A stretch of DNA of 28,767 nucleotides from UBA3537 sp045561735 (lineage in GTDB: Bacteria; Bacteroidota; Bacteroidia; Flavobacteriales; Flavobacteriaceae). Shown piece by piece: positions 1 through 8,399 of this stretch; the stretch's first letter is position 1; each line of letters starts with the position of its first letter. The notes under the pieces are model-generated. The model was given only the letters and a program-made list of their open reading frames with translations. It made no database searches and was not told the DNA's origin. The stretch lies in the NCBI GenBank assembly GCA_045561735.1, contig JBJKXC010000024.1, positions 1 through 28,767 of the forward strand, written 5' to 3'. Position numbers and translations under genes: made by a program.

Positions 1-481
1 ATGAAGCTAAATCTGCTAATGGAGCTTCTGTGTCCTGTATTAAAACATCTTGCGTTTGTGTGCTTGAGTTCCCAACTGAATCCGTGTAAGTCCAAGTAAT
101 TGTAGTGGATGTCATAATTGGCAGTGTGGTGGTGGTCAAACCTGTGATTATTCCATCACAACTGTCCGTCGCTGTGGGTGGAGTGAGTGCTGTTAATTCA
201 CACTGTGCTGTGAGCTGTGGTAGTGAAGCTAAATCTGCTACTGGAGCTTCTGTGTCCTGTATTAAAACATCTTGCGTTTGTGTTATTTCGTTCCCCCTTG
301 AATCCGTATAAGTCCAAGTAATTGTAGTGGATGTCATAATTGGTAGTGTGGTGGTAGTCAAACCTGTGATTGTTCCATCACAAGTGTCCGTCGCTGTAGG
401 CGGAGTGAGTGCTGTTAATTCACACTGTGCTGTGAGTGATGGTAATGAAGCTAAATCTGCTAATGGAACTTCTGTGTCCTG
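1..481 (-). repeat. 222-bp in-frame tandem repeat inside the choice-of-anchor L gene
   Basis: The motif TCTGTGTCCTG recurs exactly 222 bp apart. Complete units span 481-260 and 259-38, and a third starts at 37 and is cut by the window edge. Each unit encodes 74 residues beginning QDTE(V/A)P and containing a Cys pair (AQCELTALTPPTATD, then CDG) and TITWTYTDS. This is the Ig/HYR-like extracellular repeat common in flavobacterial surface proteins. The two complete copies are roughly 90% identical by eye, which suggests recent duplication. Confidence 0.9.
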
Positions 482-2059
482 AAAAGAGGCTGTAACTGCC
501 AATCTTTCTGTACTTTCACATCCATCAACCGTTTGAGAGGCATAAACCACTTCTCCGTTAGTAAGTACTGCAGTTAGATCTAATAGGTTACCATCAGATG
601 CCGCATCATACCACTGAACGTTGTCGCCGGTGGCTGTTAAATTAGCTAGGGTTGCTGTATAGCAAAAAATTTGTTCTGTATCACCTGTTGGAGCAGCAGG
701 ACCACTTGAAATTAAATTAAATGATTCTGTGACAAAACAGGATTCAGTAATTGCGTCTTCAATTCTAATATATATGATAGTATTAGGGTCGCTTGTAGTA
801 AAATTTGTGAGATTAGTAATTATAGGGGTTAAATCGTTCTCTGCGTCTTGAATGGATAAGTGATATGAAATATTAAACTCATTTGGGTTTTGAGGGCCTA
901 AAATAAGTGGGGTGTTTTCAGACAAATTAAAACTAGTTGCAGCTGATTCACAATTAAATAAATCTACACTATTGTAAATTTGTGGAGCGGGTTTATATTC
1001 AATTAAAATTGAATCTGAAGTAGAACAATCTATGCCATAAATTATATCAACCGAATAAGTTCCTTCTTGACTAATATCAATAATAGAACTTGACTCACCT
1101 GTGATTTCAACGCCATTAAAATACCAAATATGATTAGCGTCAGGCAATTGAGAATCTAAAGTTATTGCCCCTCCATCGCAAAGCGCATTACCAGATTGAA
1201 TTGTAATATCTTCACCTAAATTACCGCCCAAATCAAAACTCCCAGCTTCTAAAAAAACAGCAGAATCATAATTGCTATCTATATAATCTGCAATTGCAAG
1301 CTTAATGGTGTAGGATGAATTTGGAATAACATCAGATTGAGCTTGCATACTGACGGTATGGCCTATAAAATTAGTTGGACTGTCTTGTGGATTATCACCT
1401 CCCCATCCATAGTAAGATGCGAAATAACCGTCATTGACAGAGCCACAACTAGAATTATATTGACCATCCCTAACGGTTGTGACTGAAATCGGATCAGAAG
1501 TTCCCGGGACCAAAGCCAAGTTGGTAGTTTGTCCTGTTTGATTATTAGTTAATAAAAACGCAAAAGCATCCGTATAACCACATTGAAAAGTACCATATTC
1601 TTCTGATGCAAATATAAAATTGAAACTAATTTCACTAGCCTGAGGTATAAAATCAAACTGGATGAAAGTTGCATCATTAGAGTTATCGTGATCAGGGATT
1701 TCATTTGTAAGATCTGAGTCACCATCCCATCCAATTGTATCATAATAACCTTGAATAAATGTTTCTGGCCCATCAGCAAGTTCTGCATCTCCTGTGGAGA
1801 GTATCAATCCTTCTGAAAAAGGGAAACTAGAATCATTCCCCGAAAAATATCCAATCCCATTAACAGAACCAAAATCTGATCCAGTTGAAGAAATAATATT
1901 TGATATTTCCGCGCAAGAACTATTAATTAGAATGTCTTCAACCAATTGATCAACAGTGTAGGTTGATTGGTCAACTGTTAAATAATTAGATGCATCTTGC
2001 GCAAAAAGAAAATTAAAGCTCAACAAAAAAAGACAACAAAAGGTGACTAATCTATTCAA
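1..2059 (-). CDS. Choice-of-anchor L domain secreted protein with tandem Ig/HYR-like repeats (3' end outside window)
   Basis: The minus-strand frame is open from about 2100 to the left edge. No ATG precedes the signal peptide. I chose the TTG at 2059-2057 because it opens a typical leader (MNRLVTFCC..., cleavage after FLFAQ). Residues about 22-260 resemble the choice-of-anchor L domain of Bacteroidota surface proteins: a TVDQLVEDILINSSCAEISN start, then SEGLILSTGDA and a FIFASEEYGTFQCGYTDAF core. Ig-like segments with paired Cys follow, then 74-residue repeats that run off the edge. Such proteins are usually very large and end in a T9SS sorting domain; that end is not visible, so T9SS export is inferred. 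An alternative TTG lies further upstream (MDVNQFNLNRLV...). Function is probably cell-surface adhesion or carbohydrate binding, but this is not established. Confidence 0.85.
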   Translation of the reverse strand, partial: MNRLVTFCCLFLLSFNFLFAQDASNYLTVDQSTYTVDQLVEDILINSSCAEISNIISSTGSDFGSVNGIGYFSGNDSSFPFSEGLILSTGDAELADGPETFIQGYYDTIGWDGDSDLTNEIPDHDNSNDATFIQFDFIPQASEISFNFIFASEEYGTFQCGYTDAFAFLLTNNQTGQTTNLALVPGTSDPISVTTVRDGQYNSSCGSVNDGYFASYYGWGGDNPQDSPTNFIGHTVSMQAQSDVIPNSSYTIKLAIADYIDSNYDSAVFLEAGSFDLGGNLGEDITIQSGNALCDGGAITLDSQLPDANHIWYFNGVEITGESSSIIDISQEGTYSVDIIYGIDCSTSDSILIEYKPAPQIYNSVDLFNCESAATSFNLSENTPLILGPQNPNEFNISYHLSIQDAENDLTPIITNLTNFTTSDPNTIIYIRIEDAITESCFVTESFNLISSGPAAPTGDTEQIFCYTATLANLTATGDNVQWYDAASDGNLLDLTAVLTNGEVVYASQTVDGCESTERLAVTASFQDTEVPLADLASLPSLTAQCELTALTPPTATDTCDGTITGLTTTTLPIMTSTTITWTYTDSRGNEITQTQDVLIQDTEAPVADLASLPQLTAQCELTALTPPTATDSCDGIITGLTTTTLPIMTSTTITWTYTDSVGNSSTQTQDVLIQDTEAPLADLAS

Positions 2060-2143
2060 ATTAAATTGGTTTACATCCAAAGATATTGAAATGTTTTTGA
2101 ATAGATACAACCTAGAAGTGGTCAATTAAAATGTGTTACTAAA

Positions 2144-2173
2144 TTGAGTATTTTGAATCGTTTAGTATCTTTG
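2144..2173 (+). promoter_or_regulatory. Bacteroidota-type -33/-7 promoter for the Nfu gene
   Basis: TTG at 2144-2146 is followed by exactly 19 bases and then TATCTTTG at 2166-2173. This matches the Bacteroidota consensus TTG-N19-TAnnTTTG. The ATG at 2184 is only 10 bases past the -7 box, so the transcript would have almost no leader. Confidence 0.65.
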
Positions 2174-2183
2174 AAAAAAAAAC

Positions 2184-3083
2184 ATGACTGCTTTTAAGGT
2201 TTTTCCGCAAGAAACGAGCAATCCCAAAATTTTAAAATTTGAAGCCAATCAATTTCTGACGCAACACGACAGTTTTGAATATTCAAACATTGATGAAGCT
2301 AAAAGGTCTCCACTGGCACAGCAGTTGTTCTACTTGCCGTTTGTAAAAAAAGTCTATATTTCTGGTAACTTTGTAGCCATTGAGCGTTTTGATATTGTTG
2401 ATTGGGAGGATGTTAAGATTGAAGTTGCCACACAAATCGAATCCTACCTCAATAAAGGTGGCGCGATTACAATAGAAAAATCTAAAACTAAAGAAGCGGT
2501 TACTATTTATGCCGAAAGCACTCCAAACCCAAGTGTTCTTAAGTTTGTAGCCAATAAAAACTTGGTGCCTGTAACCTTTGAATTCAATTCCATTGAAGAA
2601 GCCAAGCTTTCCCCTTTTGCCACAGCCCTATTTCAGTTTCCTTTTATAAAATCTGTTTTTTTAGATAAAAACTATGTTTCCATTACAAAATTTGATGTCA
2701 TTGAATGGAATGATATTACGCTTGAACTCAGAACATTTATCAAAAATTACATTGAAGATAAAAAGGAAATGGTCACTAACAATGCGAGTGAAAGCTTGGA
2801 AAAAACTTCGGCTCAACTGAACCAGGCCTACGAAAATCTTGATGACACCTCTAAAGAAATTATAAATATTTTAGAACAGTACATTCGCCCAGCGGTGGCC
2901 AGTGATGGTGGAAACATCGTCTTTAAATCTTATGACCCTGAAACAAAGCTCGTTAAAGTAATTTTACAAGGGGCTTGTAGTGGCTGCCCTTCCTCAACAT
3001 TTACACTAAAAAATGGAATTGAAAACATGCTTAAAGAAATGATGGGGCCAAAAATTGAAAGTGTTGAAGCCTTTAATGGCTAA
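2184..3083 (+). CDS. NifU-family Fe-S cluster scaffold protein with duplicated Nfu N-domain
   Basis: This is probably an Fe-S cluster scaffold or carrier for cytosolic apoproteins. Two homologous Nfu N-terminal modules are visible at about residues 5-95 (ETSNPKILKFEANQ...) and 107-190 (ESTPNPSVLKFVANK...). The C-terminal NifU-like domain at about 220-295 carries the CxxC cluster ligand in GACSGCPSS (Cys265, Cys268). Most bacterial NfuA proteins have one N-terminal domain; the two-module 299-residue form is usual in Flavobacteriia. The gene is monocistronic, with its own promoter just upstream and a dodecin remnant downstream. The start is the only ATG near the promoter. Confidence 0.93.
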   Translation: MTAFKVFPQETSNPKILKFEANQFLTQHDSFEYSNIDEAKRSPLAQQLFYLPFVKKVYISGNFVAIERFDIVDWEDVKIEVATQIESYLNKGGAITIEKSKTKEAVTIYAESTPNPSVLKFVANKNLVPVTFEFNSIEEAKLSPFATALFQFPFIKSVFLDKNYVSITKFDVIEWNDITLELRTFIKNYIEDKKEMVTNNASESLEKTSAQLNQAYENLDDTSKEIINILEQYIRPAVASDGGNIVFKSYDPETKLVKVILQGACSGCPSSTFTLKNGIENMLKEMMGPKIESVEAFNG

Positions 3084-3146
3084 GGTTTGAAATTCTTGGT
3101 TATATCTAAAATTAAAATTATTTATATCCTCAAATGCTAAAAACCT

Positions 3147-3344
3147 ATGGGAATCTTAAAAGTAATCGAAGTGCTGTCTAATTCCAAAAAGTGCTGGGGA
3201 GATGCCAAAAAAAGCCGTTCAACACGCCTCTAAAACCCTTAAAAACATTCGTTCAGTCTACGTTCAAGACAAGAGTGCAACCGTTAGCGGGGGAGAAGTG
3301 GATGAATTTAGAGTCAATCTGAATTCACTTTTGAAGTGAATTAA
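3147..3344 (+). pseudogene. Dodecin remnant with two frameshifts
   Basis: The ATG at 3147 opens MGILKVIEVLSNSKKCWGDA, a clear dodecin start (dodecins are about 65-70-residue flavin-binding dodecamers). After GCC AAA AAA the frame is lost at a run of seven A's (3207-3213). Restoring it by one base gives AVQHASKTLKNIRSVYVQD...GEVDEFRVNL. A second shift near 3320 separates this from the family ending FTFEVN and a TAA at 3342-3344. The normal S-W-E-D segment is also changed to C-W-G-D. Two shifts plus substitutions argue for a decaying gene, although sequencing error at the A-run cannot be excluded. Confidence 0.8.
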
Positions 3345-3380
3345 AAAAAAGGCGGTTTTTTAAAAACCGCCTTTTTTTTA
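3343..3380. terminator. Bidirectional rho-independent terminator
   Basis: The stem GGCGGTTTTT (3351-3360) pairs with AAAAACCGCC (3362-3371). An A-run precedes it and eight T's follow, so it can stop transcripts from both strands. It sits between the Nfu/dodecin unit and the converging FAD oxidoreductase gene. Confidence 0.9.
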
Positions 3381-4493
3381 TGCAATAAGTTCAGAAAGCT
3401 GTTTGCCAACACTACTGCCAATAGCGATGCCCATACCACCCATGCGAACACCGGCAAAAACATGGTCAGACTCCTGAAAAACAAGAGGCTTCTTTTGAGA
3501 GCCTACTCCCATGATCCCTGACCAACGCTGGTCAATTTCAAAATCTTTGCCTGGTAAAATAACTTGACTCAAAAGCCTTTCCAGTTCGTTTTGAATCTTG
3601 TCTGTGGTTGCAAAAGAAGTTATGGTTTCACCCACTATATCTAAATTTCGGGCACCGCCTAAGAGAATACGCTGGTCAATATTTCGAAAATAATAATAGC
3701 CATAATCTAAATGAAACGTTCCCTTGATTTCAAGATTGGAAATGGGCTTTGTGATGAGAACCTGAGCGCGAGCGGGCTTTGTGTCAGTGGGCAGTAATGT
3801 ATTTGTAAAACCATTGGTTGTTAAAATCAATTTTTTAGCATTGAATTCAAAAGCATCTGTTTTAATTTGAACCGAATGATTCGTTTCTTCATAGGATTCA
3901 ACTGTAATATTGTTTAGTATTTTTATCCCTAAATTTTGTGCCTTTTTAAGTAAAGCGTGCATCATTTTACCCGTATCTAATTGGCCTTCAAATTTATTGT
4001 AAATGTATTTTTTTTTAACCTTTGAAAATTGAAATCTATCGGCTACTAAATGGTAAATATCTGCTTTGAAAATAGAAAAAAGCAAGGCGTTTATTTCGCT
4101 CATTTTTTCTAAACAGTTTTCGTAAACAGCACTGTCTTTTTCTAAAAAAAGTTCATACCCACCGTAGGCTCTAAAATCAATGCTGGCATCTCCTAGAGAT
4201 TGTCGCAACAACTGGAGGCCTTGGACCCTGCTTTGTACCAATTCTAAAACTTCGTTTTCTGAATGTGTTTTTAAATCTTGTAGAATTTCACTTATACTTC
4301 CAAAACAAGCAAATCCTGCATTCTTAGTACTGGCACCTTGTGGTAAGATCCCCTTTTCAAGTAGTATAATATTTGATTCCGGAAAACGCTGTTTCAAAAA
4401 TAACGCGGTGCTCAATCCTACAATGCCGCTTCCTACGATAGCGAAATCAATATTTTCTATCCATTCTTTTTGTTCCCAATAGGATAAATTCAT
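3378..4493 (-). CDS. FAD-dependent oxidoreductase, DAO (D-amino-acid/glycine oxidase) family
   Basis: The N-terminus has the dinucleotide-binding GSGIVG (residues 21-26) after a short leader, followed by an acidic strand end LLEKG and the FAD-contact stretch GASTKNAGFACFGS. The C-terminal part has WSGIMGVG and GGMGIAIGSSVG, typical of the DAO family that oxidises amines or amino acids. The length of 371 residues is normal for the family. There is no signal peptide, so it is cytosolic. The substrate cannot be read from the sequence. It lies just downstream of the accC terminator and has its own unit, ending at the shared terminator near 3360. Confidence 0.85.
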   Translation of the reverse strand: MNLSYWEQKEWIENIDFAIVGSGIVGLSTALFLKQRFPESNIILLEKGILPQGASTKNAGFACFGSISEILQDLKTHSENEVLELVQSRVQGLQLLRQSLGDASIDFRAYGGYELFLEKDSAVYENCLEKMSEINALLFSIFKADIYHLVADRFQFSKVKKKYIYNKFEGQLDTGKMMHALLKKAQNLGIKILNNITVESYEETNHSVQIKTDAFEFNAKKLILTTNGFTNTLLPTDTKPARAQVLITKPISNLEIKGTFHLDYGYYYFRNIDQRILLGGARNLDIVGETITSFATTDKIQNELERLLSQVILPGKDFEIDQRWSGIMGVGSQKKPLVFQESDHVFAGVRMGGMGIAIGSSVGKQLSELIA

Positions 4494-4512
4494 GCCCTAA
4501 ATTTAAAAGAAT

Positions 4513-4545
4513 TAAAAAAAACTCCGAAAACAATTCGAAGTTTTT
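4513..4545 (-). terminator. Terminator after accC
   Basis: AAAAACTCCGAA (4517-4528) pairs with TTCGAAGTTTTT (4534-4545) with one mismatch. On the minus strand the hairpin is followed by a U-run (complement of A's 4514-4521). It lies 6 bases past the accC stop. Confidence 0.75.
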
Positions 4546-4550
4546 AAGTT

Positions 4551-5897
4551 TTAATCTTCCGATTCCATAATAAAATCTTCCATAAACTTTGTGGTATAAT
4601 CGCCTAAAATATAAGCGGGGTGATCCATCAGTTGTCTGTGGAATGGGATGGTCGTTTTTATACCCTCAATGACAAACTCGTCTAAAGCTCTTTTCATTTT
4701 ATGAACAGCCTCTTCCCTAGTTTGCGCCGTGGTAATCAACTTGGCAATCATTGAATCATAATTCGGTGGAATGGTATACCCGGCATAAACATGCGTATCT
4801 AATCTTACCCCATGTCCTCCTGGCGAATGCAAGGTTGTGATTTTCCCAGGTGAAGGCCTGAAGTCATTAAAAGGGTCTTCCGCATTGATTCTGCATTCTA
4901 TAGAATGTAAGTTTGGAGTATAGTTTTTACCTGAAATTGGTACACCTGCAGCCACTATAATTTGCTCTCTGATGAGGTCAAAATCGATGACCTGCTCAGT
5001 AATCGGGTGTTCCACCTGAATTCTGGTATTCATTTCCATGAAATAGAAGTTGCGGTGTTTATCCACTAAAAATTCTACCGTTCCAGCGCCTTCATATTTT
5101 ATGAATTCGGCTGCTTTTACAGCGGCAGCGCCCATTTTTTTCCTTAGTGCATCCGTCATAAAAGGGGAAGGTACTTCTTCCGTTAATTTTTGATGACGTC
5201 TTTGAATGGAACAATCTCGCTCAGAAAGGTGACAAGCTTTTCCTTTGGAATCCCCGATAATTTGAATTTCAATATGCCGTGGCTCTTCAATGAGCTTTTC
5301 CATATACATATCGTCATTGCCAAAAGCTGCCTTAGATTCTTGACGCGCTGAATCCCATGCATCCTTAAGGTCTTGTTCCTTCCAAACAGCACGCATACCC
5401 TTTCCTCCACCGCCCGCAGAAGCCTTCAACATCACTGGATATCCGGTTTTTTTTGCAACTTTTCTACAATCGGTAAAATTCTCAATGACCCCATTACTCC
5501 CAGGAACACATGGCACCCCTGCAGCTTTCATGGTTGCTTTTGCATTGGCTTTATCACCCATTCGGTCAATCATTTCGGCAGAAGCACCAATGAATTTAAT
5601 GCCATGCTCTTCACATATTTTTGAAAATCGAGCATTTTCAGATAAAAACCCATAACCAGGGTGTATTGCATCGGCATTTGTAATTTCTGCAGCAGAAATA
5701 ATATTGGCCACATTAAGGTAGGATTCCGTACTCAATGGTGGGCCAATACAGACAGCCTCGTCAGCAAATTTCACATGTAAACTTTCTGCATCAGCAGTAG
5801 AATAAACTGCTACAGTCTGAATACCCATCTCTTTACACGTTCTTATGATTCTCAGCGCAATCTCACCGCGGTTTGCAACTAATATTTTTTTGAACAT
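4551..5897 (-). CDS. accC: Acetyl-CoA carboxylase, biotin carboxylase subunit
   Basis: This subunit carboxylates the biotin on AccB using ATP and bicarbonate, the first half of malonyl-CoA synthesis. The start FKKILVANRGEIALRIIRTC is diagnostic. The N-terminal domain has HPGYGFLSENA, and the ATP-grasp region has the glycine-rich loop KASAGGGGKGMRAV and the catalytic FMEMNTRIQVEHPITE. The length of 448 residues matches the family. It is the last gene of fabH-accB-accC, 50 bases after accB, followed directly by a terminator. Confidence 0.98.
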   Translation of the reverse strand: MFKKILVANRGEIALRIIRTCKEMGIQTVAVYSTADAESLHVKFADEAVCIGPPLSTESYLNVANIISAAEITNADAIHPGYGFLSENARFSKICEEHGIKFIGASAEMIDRMGDKANAKATMKAAGVPCVPGSNGVIENFTDCRKVAKKTGYPVMLKASAGGGGKGMRAVWKEQDLKDAWDSARQESKAAFGNDDMYMEKLIEEPRHIEIQIIGDSKGKACHLSERDCSIQRRHQKLTEEVPSPFMTDALRKKMGAAAVKAAEFIKYEGAGTVEFLVDKHRNFYFMEMNTRIQVEHPITEQVIDFDLIREQIIVAAGVPISGKNYTPNLHSIECRINAEDPFNDFRPSPGKITTLHSPGGHGVRLDTHVYAGYTIPPNYDSMIAKLITTAQTREEAVHKMKRALDEFVIEGIKTTIPFHRQLMDHPAYILGDYTTKFMEDFIMESED

Positions 5898-5947
5898 AAA
5901 TTATTGTTATTTTATTAAACTGTAATTCTAAAATTAAAATTTTAAAA

Positions 5948-6433
5948 TCATGATGGATCCACTAAAAAAAGTGGCTGATCAAACTCTACTGGTGAAGAAT
6001 CGTCAACGAGAATCTTTACAATTTTTCCTGAAACCTCAGATTCAATTTCATTGAAAAGCTTCATAGCTTCAATAATACAAAGTACATCGCCTTCAGCAAT
6101 AGCTTGACCAACTTCAGCAAAAATTGGTTTGTCGGGGGAAGGTCTTCTGTAAAAAGTGCCAATAATTGGAGACTTTATCGTAATGTATTTTGAATCATCC
6201 GTAGTTGACGATGTTGTTGCAGGTACCACATCTGAAATTGTATCCGCTACTGTTGCGACTTGTGGAAGTGGCGCTTGTGGCACTGATACAGGAAGCGTCA
6301 TTTGCTGAAATTTGGTTTTATCACTGCCCCCTGTCCGGATGGTGATTTTAACATCTTCTATTTCTAATTTCACTTCACTTGCGCCAGACTTGGCTACAAA
6401 TTTGATAAGGTTCTGAATTTCTTTTAAATTCAT
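5948..6433 (-). CDS. accB: Acetyl-CoA carboxylase, biotin carboxyl carrier protein
   Basis: AccB carries biotin between the carboxylase and transferase subunits. The C-terminal biotinyl domain (about residues 82-161) has the biotinylation motif EAMKLFNEIE with Lys125 as the expected attachment site. The N-terminal 35 residues (MNLKEIQNLIKFVAKSGASE) are typical of AccB, and a Pro/Thr/Ser-rich linker (about 45-80) joins the two parts. It starts 20 bases after fabH and 50 bases before accC, so the three are likely cotranscribed. Confidence 0.97.
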   Translation of the reverse strand: MNLKEIQNLIKFVAKSGASEVKLEIEDVKITIRTGGSDKTKFQQMTLPVSVPQAPLPQVATVADTISDVVPATTSSTTDDSKYITIKSPIIGTFYRRPSPDKPIFAEVGQAIAEGDVLCIIEAMKLFNEIESEVSGKIVKILVDDSSPVEFDQPLFLVDPS

Positions 6434-6453
6434 AATATAGTTTTTAATTTATG

Positions 6454-7458
6454 TTAATTAATAGTCTTTGTATAAGCCCATTTTAAATAAATAGACCCCC
6501 AGCTAAATCCACCACCAAAGGCAGCAAAAATGACTGTCTCGCCTTTTTTGAGTTGAGTCTCATAATCATTTAACAACAATGGTAAAGTTGCAGATGTTGT
6601 GTTGCCATATTTCTCTATGTTCATCATCACTTTTTCAGGGCTGAGTTCCATGCGTTCCGCCGTGGCATTAATAATTCTTTTATTGGCTTGGTGTGCTGCC
6701 AACCATTGAATATCTGTTTTGTTCAATTGATTGCGTTCCATAATTTTTATTGTGGCGTCTAACATCTTAAAAACAGCATTTTTAAATACTGTTTTTCCTT
6801 CTTGAAACGCATAATGACCCCCGCGTTCCAAAACTTCGTGTGTAATGGCGTTTGAAGATCCGCCATAAGTAGCTTGTAAAAATTCTCGCCCCGAACCATC
6901 AGTTCGTAAATATTCGTCCTGAACTCCAAGGCCTTCACCATTTGGTTCAAAAAGTACCGCACCAGCACCATCTCCAAAAATGATACAAGTTTCCCGATCT
7001 TTATAATTCACAATAGATGACATTTTATCAGCTCCAATGAGAAGTACTTTTTTATAACGGCCAGATTCTATATATCGCGCAGCAGTGGACATACCAAAAA
7101 GAAAGCCAGAGCAAGCAGAGTCCATATCAAAAGAAAAGGCATTATTGGCACCAATTTGTGTAGCAGTATAAGAGGCTGTAGAAGCCGCTTTCATGTCTGG
7201 TGTTGCGGTTGCTACAACCACAAGGTCAATAGTCAATGGGTCAATACTTGATTTTTGGAAAAGGTCCCTAGCAGCTCGTATAGCTAAAAAAGAGGTGCCT
7301 TTGGCATCTCCTTTTAGAATTCTCCGTTCTTTAATCCCTGTTCTACTGGTAATCCAATCGTCATTGGTATCAACCATGGTCTCTAACATAGGGTTAGTAA
7401 GTACAAATTCGGGAACGTATGCGCCCACAGCGGTTATGGCTGCTGAGATATTACTCAT
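6454..7458 (-). CDS. fabH: 3-oxoacyl-ACP synthase III (KAS III)
   Basis: FabH condenses acetyl-CoA (or branched acyl-CoA) with malonyl-ACP to start fatty acid synthesis. The catalytic triad is visible: Cys116 in DMDSACSGF, His in AAHQANKRI and Asn in YGNTTSATLP. The motif DWITSRTGIKERR near residue 34 is typical. The length of 334 residues is normal. The plsX gene often found next to rpmF/fabH in other phyla is absent; rpmF is immediately upstream behind a terminator. The mRNA leader (about 7459-7573) has alternative hairpins, annotated separately. Confidence 0.97.
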   Translation of the reverse strand: MSNISAAITAVGAYVPEFVLTNPMLETMVDTNDDWITSRTGIKERRILKGDAKGTSFLAIRAARDLFQKSSIDPLTIDLVVVATATPDMKAASTASYTATQIGANNAFSFDMDSACSGFLFGMSTAARYIESGRYKKVLLIGADKMSSIVNYKDRETCIIFGDGAGAVLFEPNGEGLGVQDEYLRTDGSGREFLQATYGGSSNAITHEVLERGGHYAFQEGKTVFKNAVFKMLDATIKIMERNQLNKTDIQWLAAHQANKRIINATAERMELSPEKVMMNIEKYGNTTSATLPLLLNDYETQLKKGETVIFAAFGGGFSWGSIYLKWAYTKTIN

Positions 7459-7476
7459 ATACTTTTTTTAAAAAAT

Positions 7477-7548
7477 GCTGTTTTTTGACTAAAATTGGTT
7501 CAAAATGATCAAAAAACAGCTCAAAAATACTGATTTTTAGTCAAAAAA
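7477..7548 (-). promoter_or_regulatory. fabH leader with two mutually exclusive inverted repeats
   Basis: Inverted repeat 1 is GCTGTTTTTTGA (7477-7488) with TCAAAAAACAGC (7509-7520). Inverted repeat 2 is TTTTTTGACTAAAA (7481-7494) with TTTTAGTCAAAAAA (7535-7548). Both use 7481-7488, so only one hairpin can form at a time. The element lies 19-90 bases upstream of the fabH start, between it and the rpmF terminator. It could be an attenuator-like RNA switch or overlapping DNA operators (AGTCAAAAAA recurs several times). The structure is visible; the function is inferred. Confidence 0.5.
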
Positions 7549-7573
7549 AGTCAAAAAATGGGTTTTTTAAAAT

Positions 7574-7602
7574 AAAAAAAAACGCTCAAAGAGCGTTTTT
7601 AA
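7574..7602. terminator. Terminator after rpmF
   Basis: AACGCTC (7581-7587), loop AAA and GAGCGTT (7591-7597) form a compact hairpin flanked by an A-run on the left and T's on the right. On the minus strand it ends the DUF177-rpmF transcript, 26 bases past the rpmF stop, and separates it from fabH. Confidence 0.9.
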
Positions 7603-7627
7603 AAATGGGTTCTAAAAATGTGACTTT

Positions 7628-7831
7628 TTAAGCTACGTTTTCTTCAGTAGAGGTGCTATCAATAAGAATTTGACCTCTGTAATACAACTTCCCTTCATGC
7701 CAGTGAGCTCTGTGATAGAGGTGTGGCTCTCCAGTTGTAGGACAAGTAGCGATTTGTGGTGTAGTCGCCTTGTAATGTGTTCGCCTTTTATCTCTTCTTG
7801 TTTTTGAGATTTTTCTCTTTGGATGTGCCAT
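7628..7831 (-). CDS. rpmF: 50S ribosomal protein L32
   Basis: This is a component of the large ribosomal subunit. The start MAHPKRKISKTRRDKRRTHY is the standard bacteroidotal L32 N-terminus, and the 67-residue basic protein has the expected length. Only one Cys (CPTTG) is present, so this is the zinc-free form. It starts 7 bases after the DUF177 gene and is followed by a strong terminator. Confidence 0.97.
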   Translation of the reverse strand: MAHPKRKISKTRRDKRRTHYKATTPQIATCPTTGEPHLYHRAHWHEGKLYYRGQILIDSTSTEENVA

Positions 7832-7838
7832 TTTTCAG

Positions 7839-8378
7839 TTATTTGTCCGTTAATAATTTTTTTAATGAATCCCAACGCGGATCGGTGTCCTTGTCAGAAT
7901 TGTTTTCTTTTGGCCCTTTTGGGCTAAATTTTTCAAGCGTTTTGAGTATCTCTGAGTCTAAACTGCCGTCTTCAACTCCGGGATGTATTCGTTTTTGAGG
8001 AACGGCTAAAACAATTAGTTCGTAAATGTATTGTGCCACATTCAATTCATAAGCACCATGTGGAATGACTAAAATTGACTCATTGTCGTCATTGTATTCA
8101 GGACCAAATTTTACCACCAGGCTAAATTCGGATTGAATGGCTTGGCTGTAAGGCTCGTTCGTGACATCACAATTGACATTTACAAAGCCTTCTGCCAAAA
8201 AGTGCAAGTCTAAAAGAGTTGCCTTTTTTTCAAGCTGAATCGTTATTTTGACATCAACACTGTTGTACTCCTCAAATTCAAAAAGCTCAAAGAACGTCTG
8301 CTCAATTTTGTATTCGTACTGATGTAATCCAAGCTTTAAGCCTACAAATTGTATGTCAAATGCTTTTAATGGCCTCAT
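7839..8378 (-). CDS. DUF177 (YceD-like) protein
   Basis: This cytosolic protein of 179 residues has the DUF177 hallmark VNCDVTNEPYSQAI in the middle (about residues 88-101) and an acidic C-terminus rich in D/E/K. The family sits beside rpmF in most bacteria and has been linked to ribosomal RNA and ribosome maturation in plants and bacteria; its biochemical role here is inferred from that context. The TAnnTTTG-type box at 8400-8407 probably drives the DUF177-rpmF pair. Confidence 0.9.
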   Translation of the reverse strand: MRPLKAFDIQFVGLKLGLHQYEYKIEQTFFELFEFEEYNSVDVKITIQLEKKATLLDLHFLAEGFVNVNCDVTNEPYSQAIQSEFSLVVKFGPEYNDDNESILVIPHGAYELNVAQYIYELIVLAVPQKRIHPGVEDGSLDSEILKTLEKFSPKGPKENNSDKDTDPRWDSLKKLLTDK

Positions 8379-8399
8379 CAGTCAACATAATTTAGCGTG

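Noticed and set aside
105..311. 68-codon plus-strand ORF
   Set aside because: It lies antisense to the tandem repeats of the choice-of-anchor L gene and has repetitive composition only.
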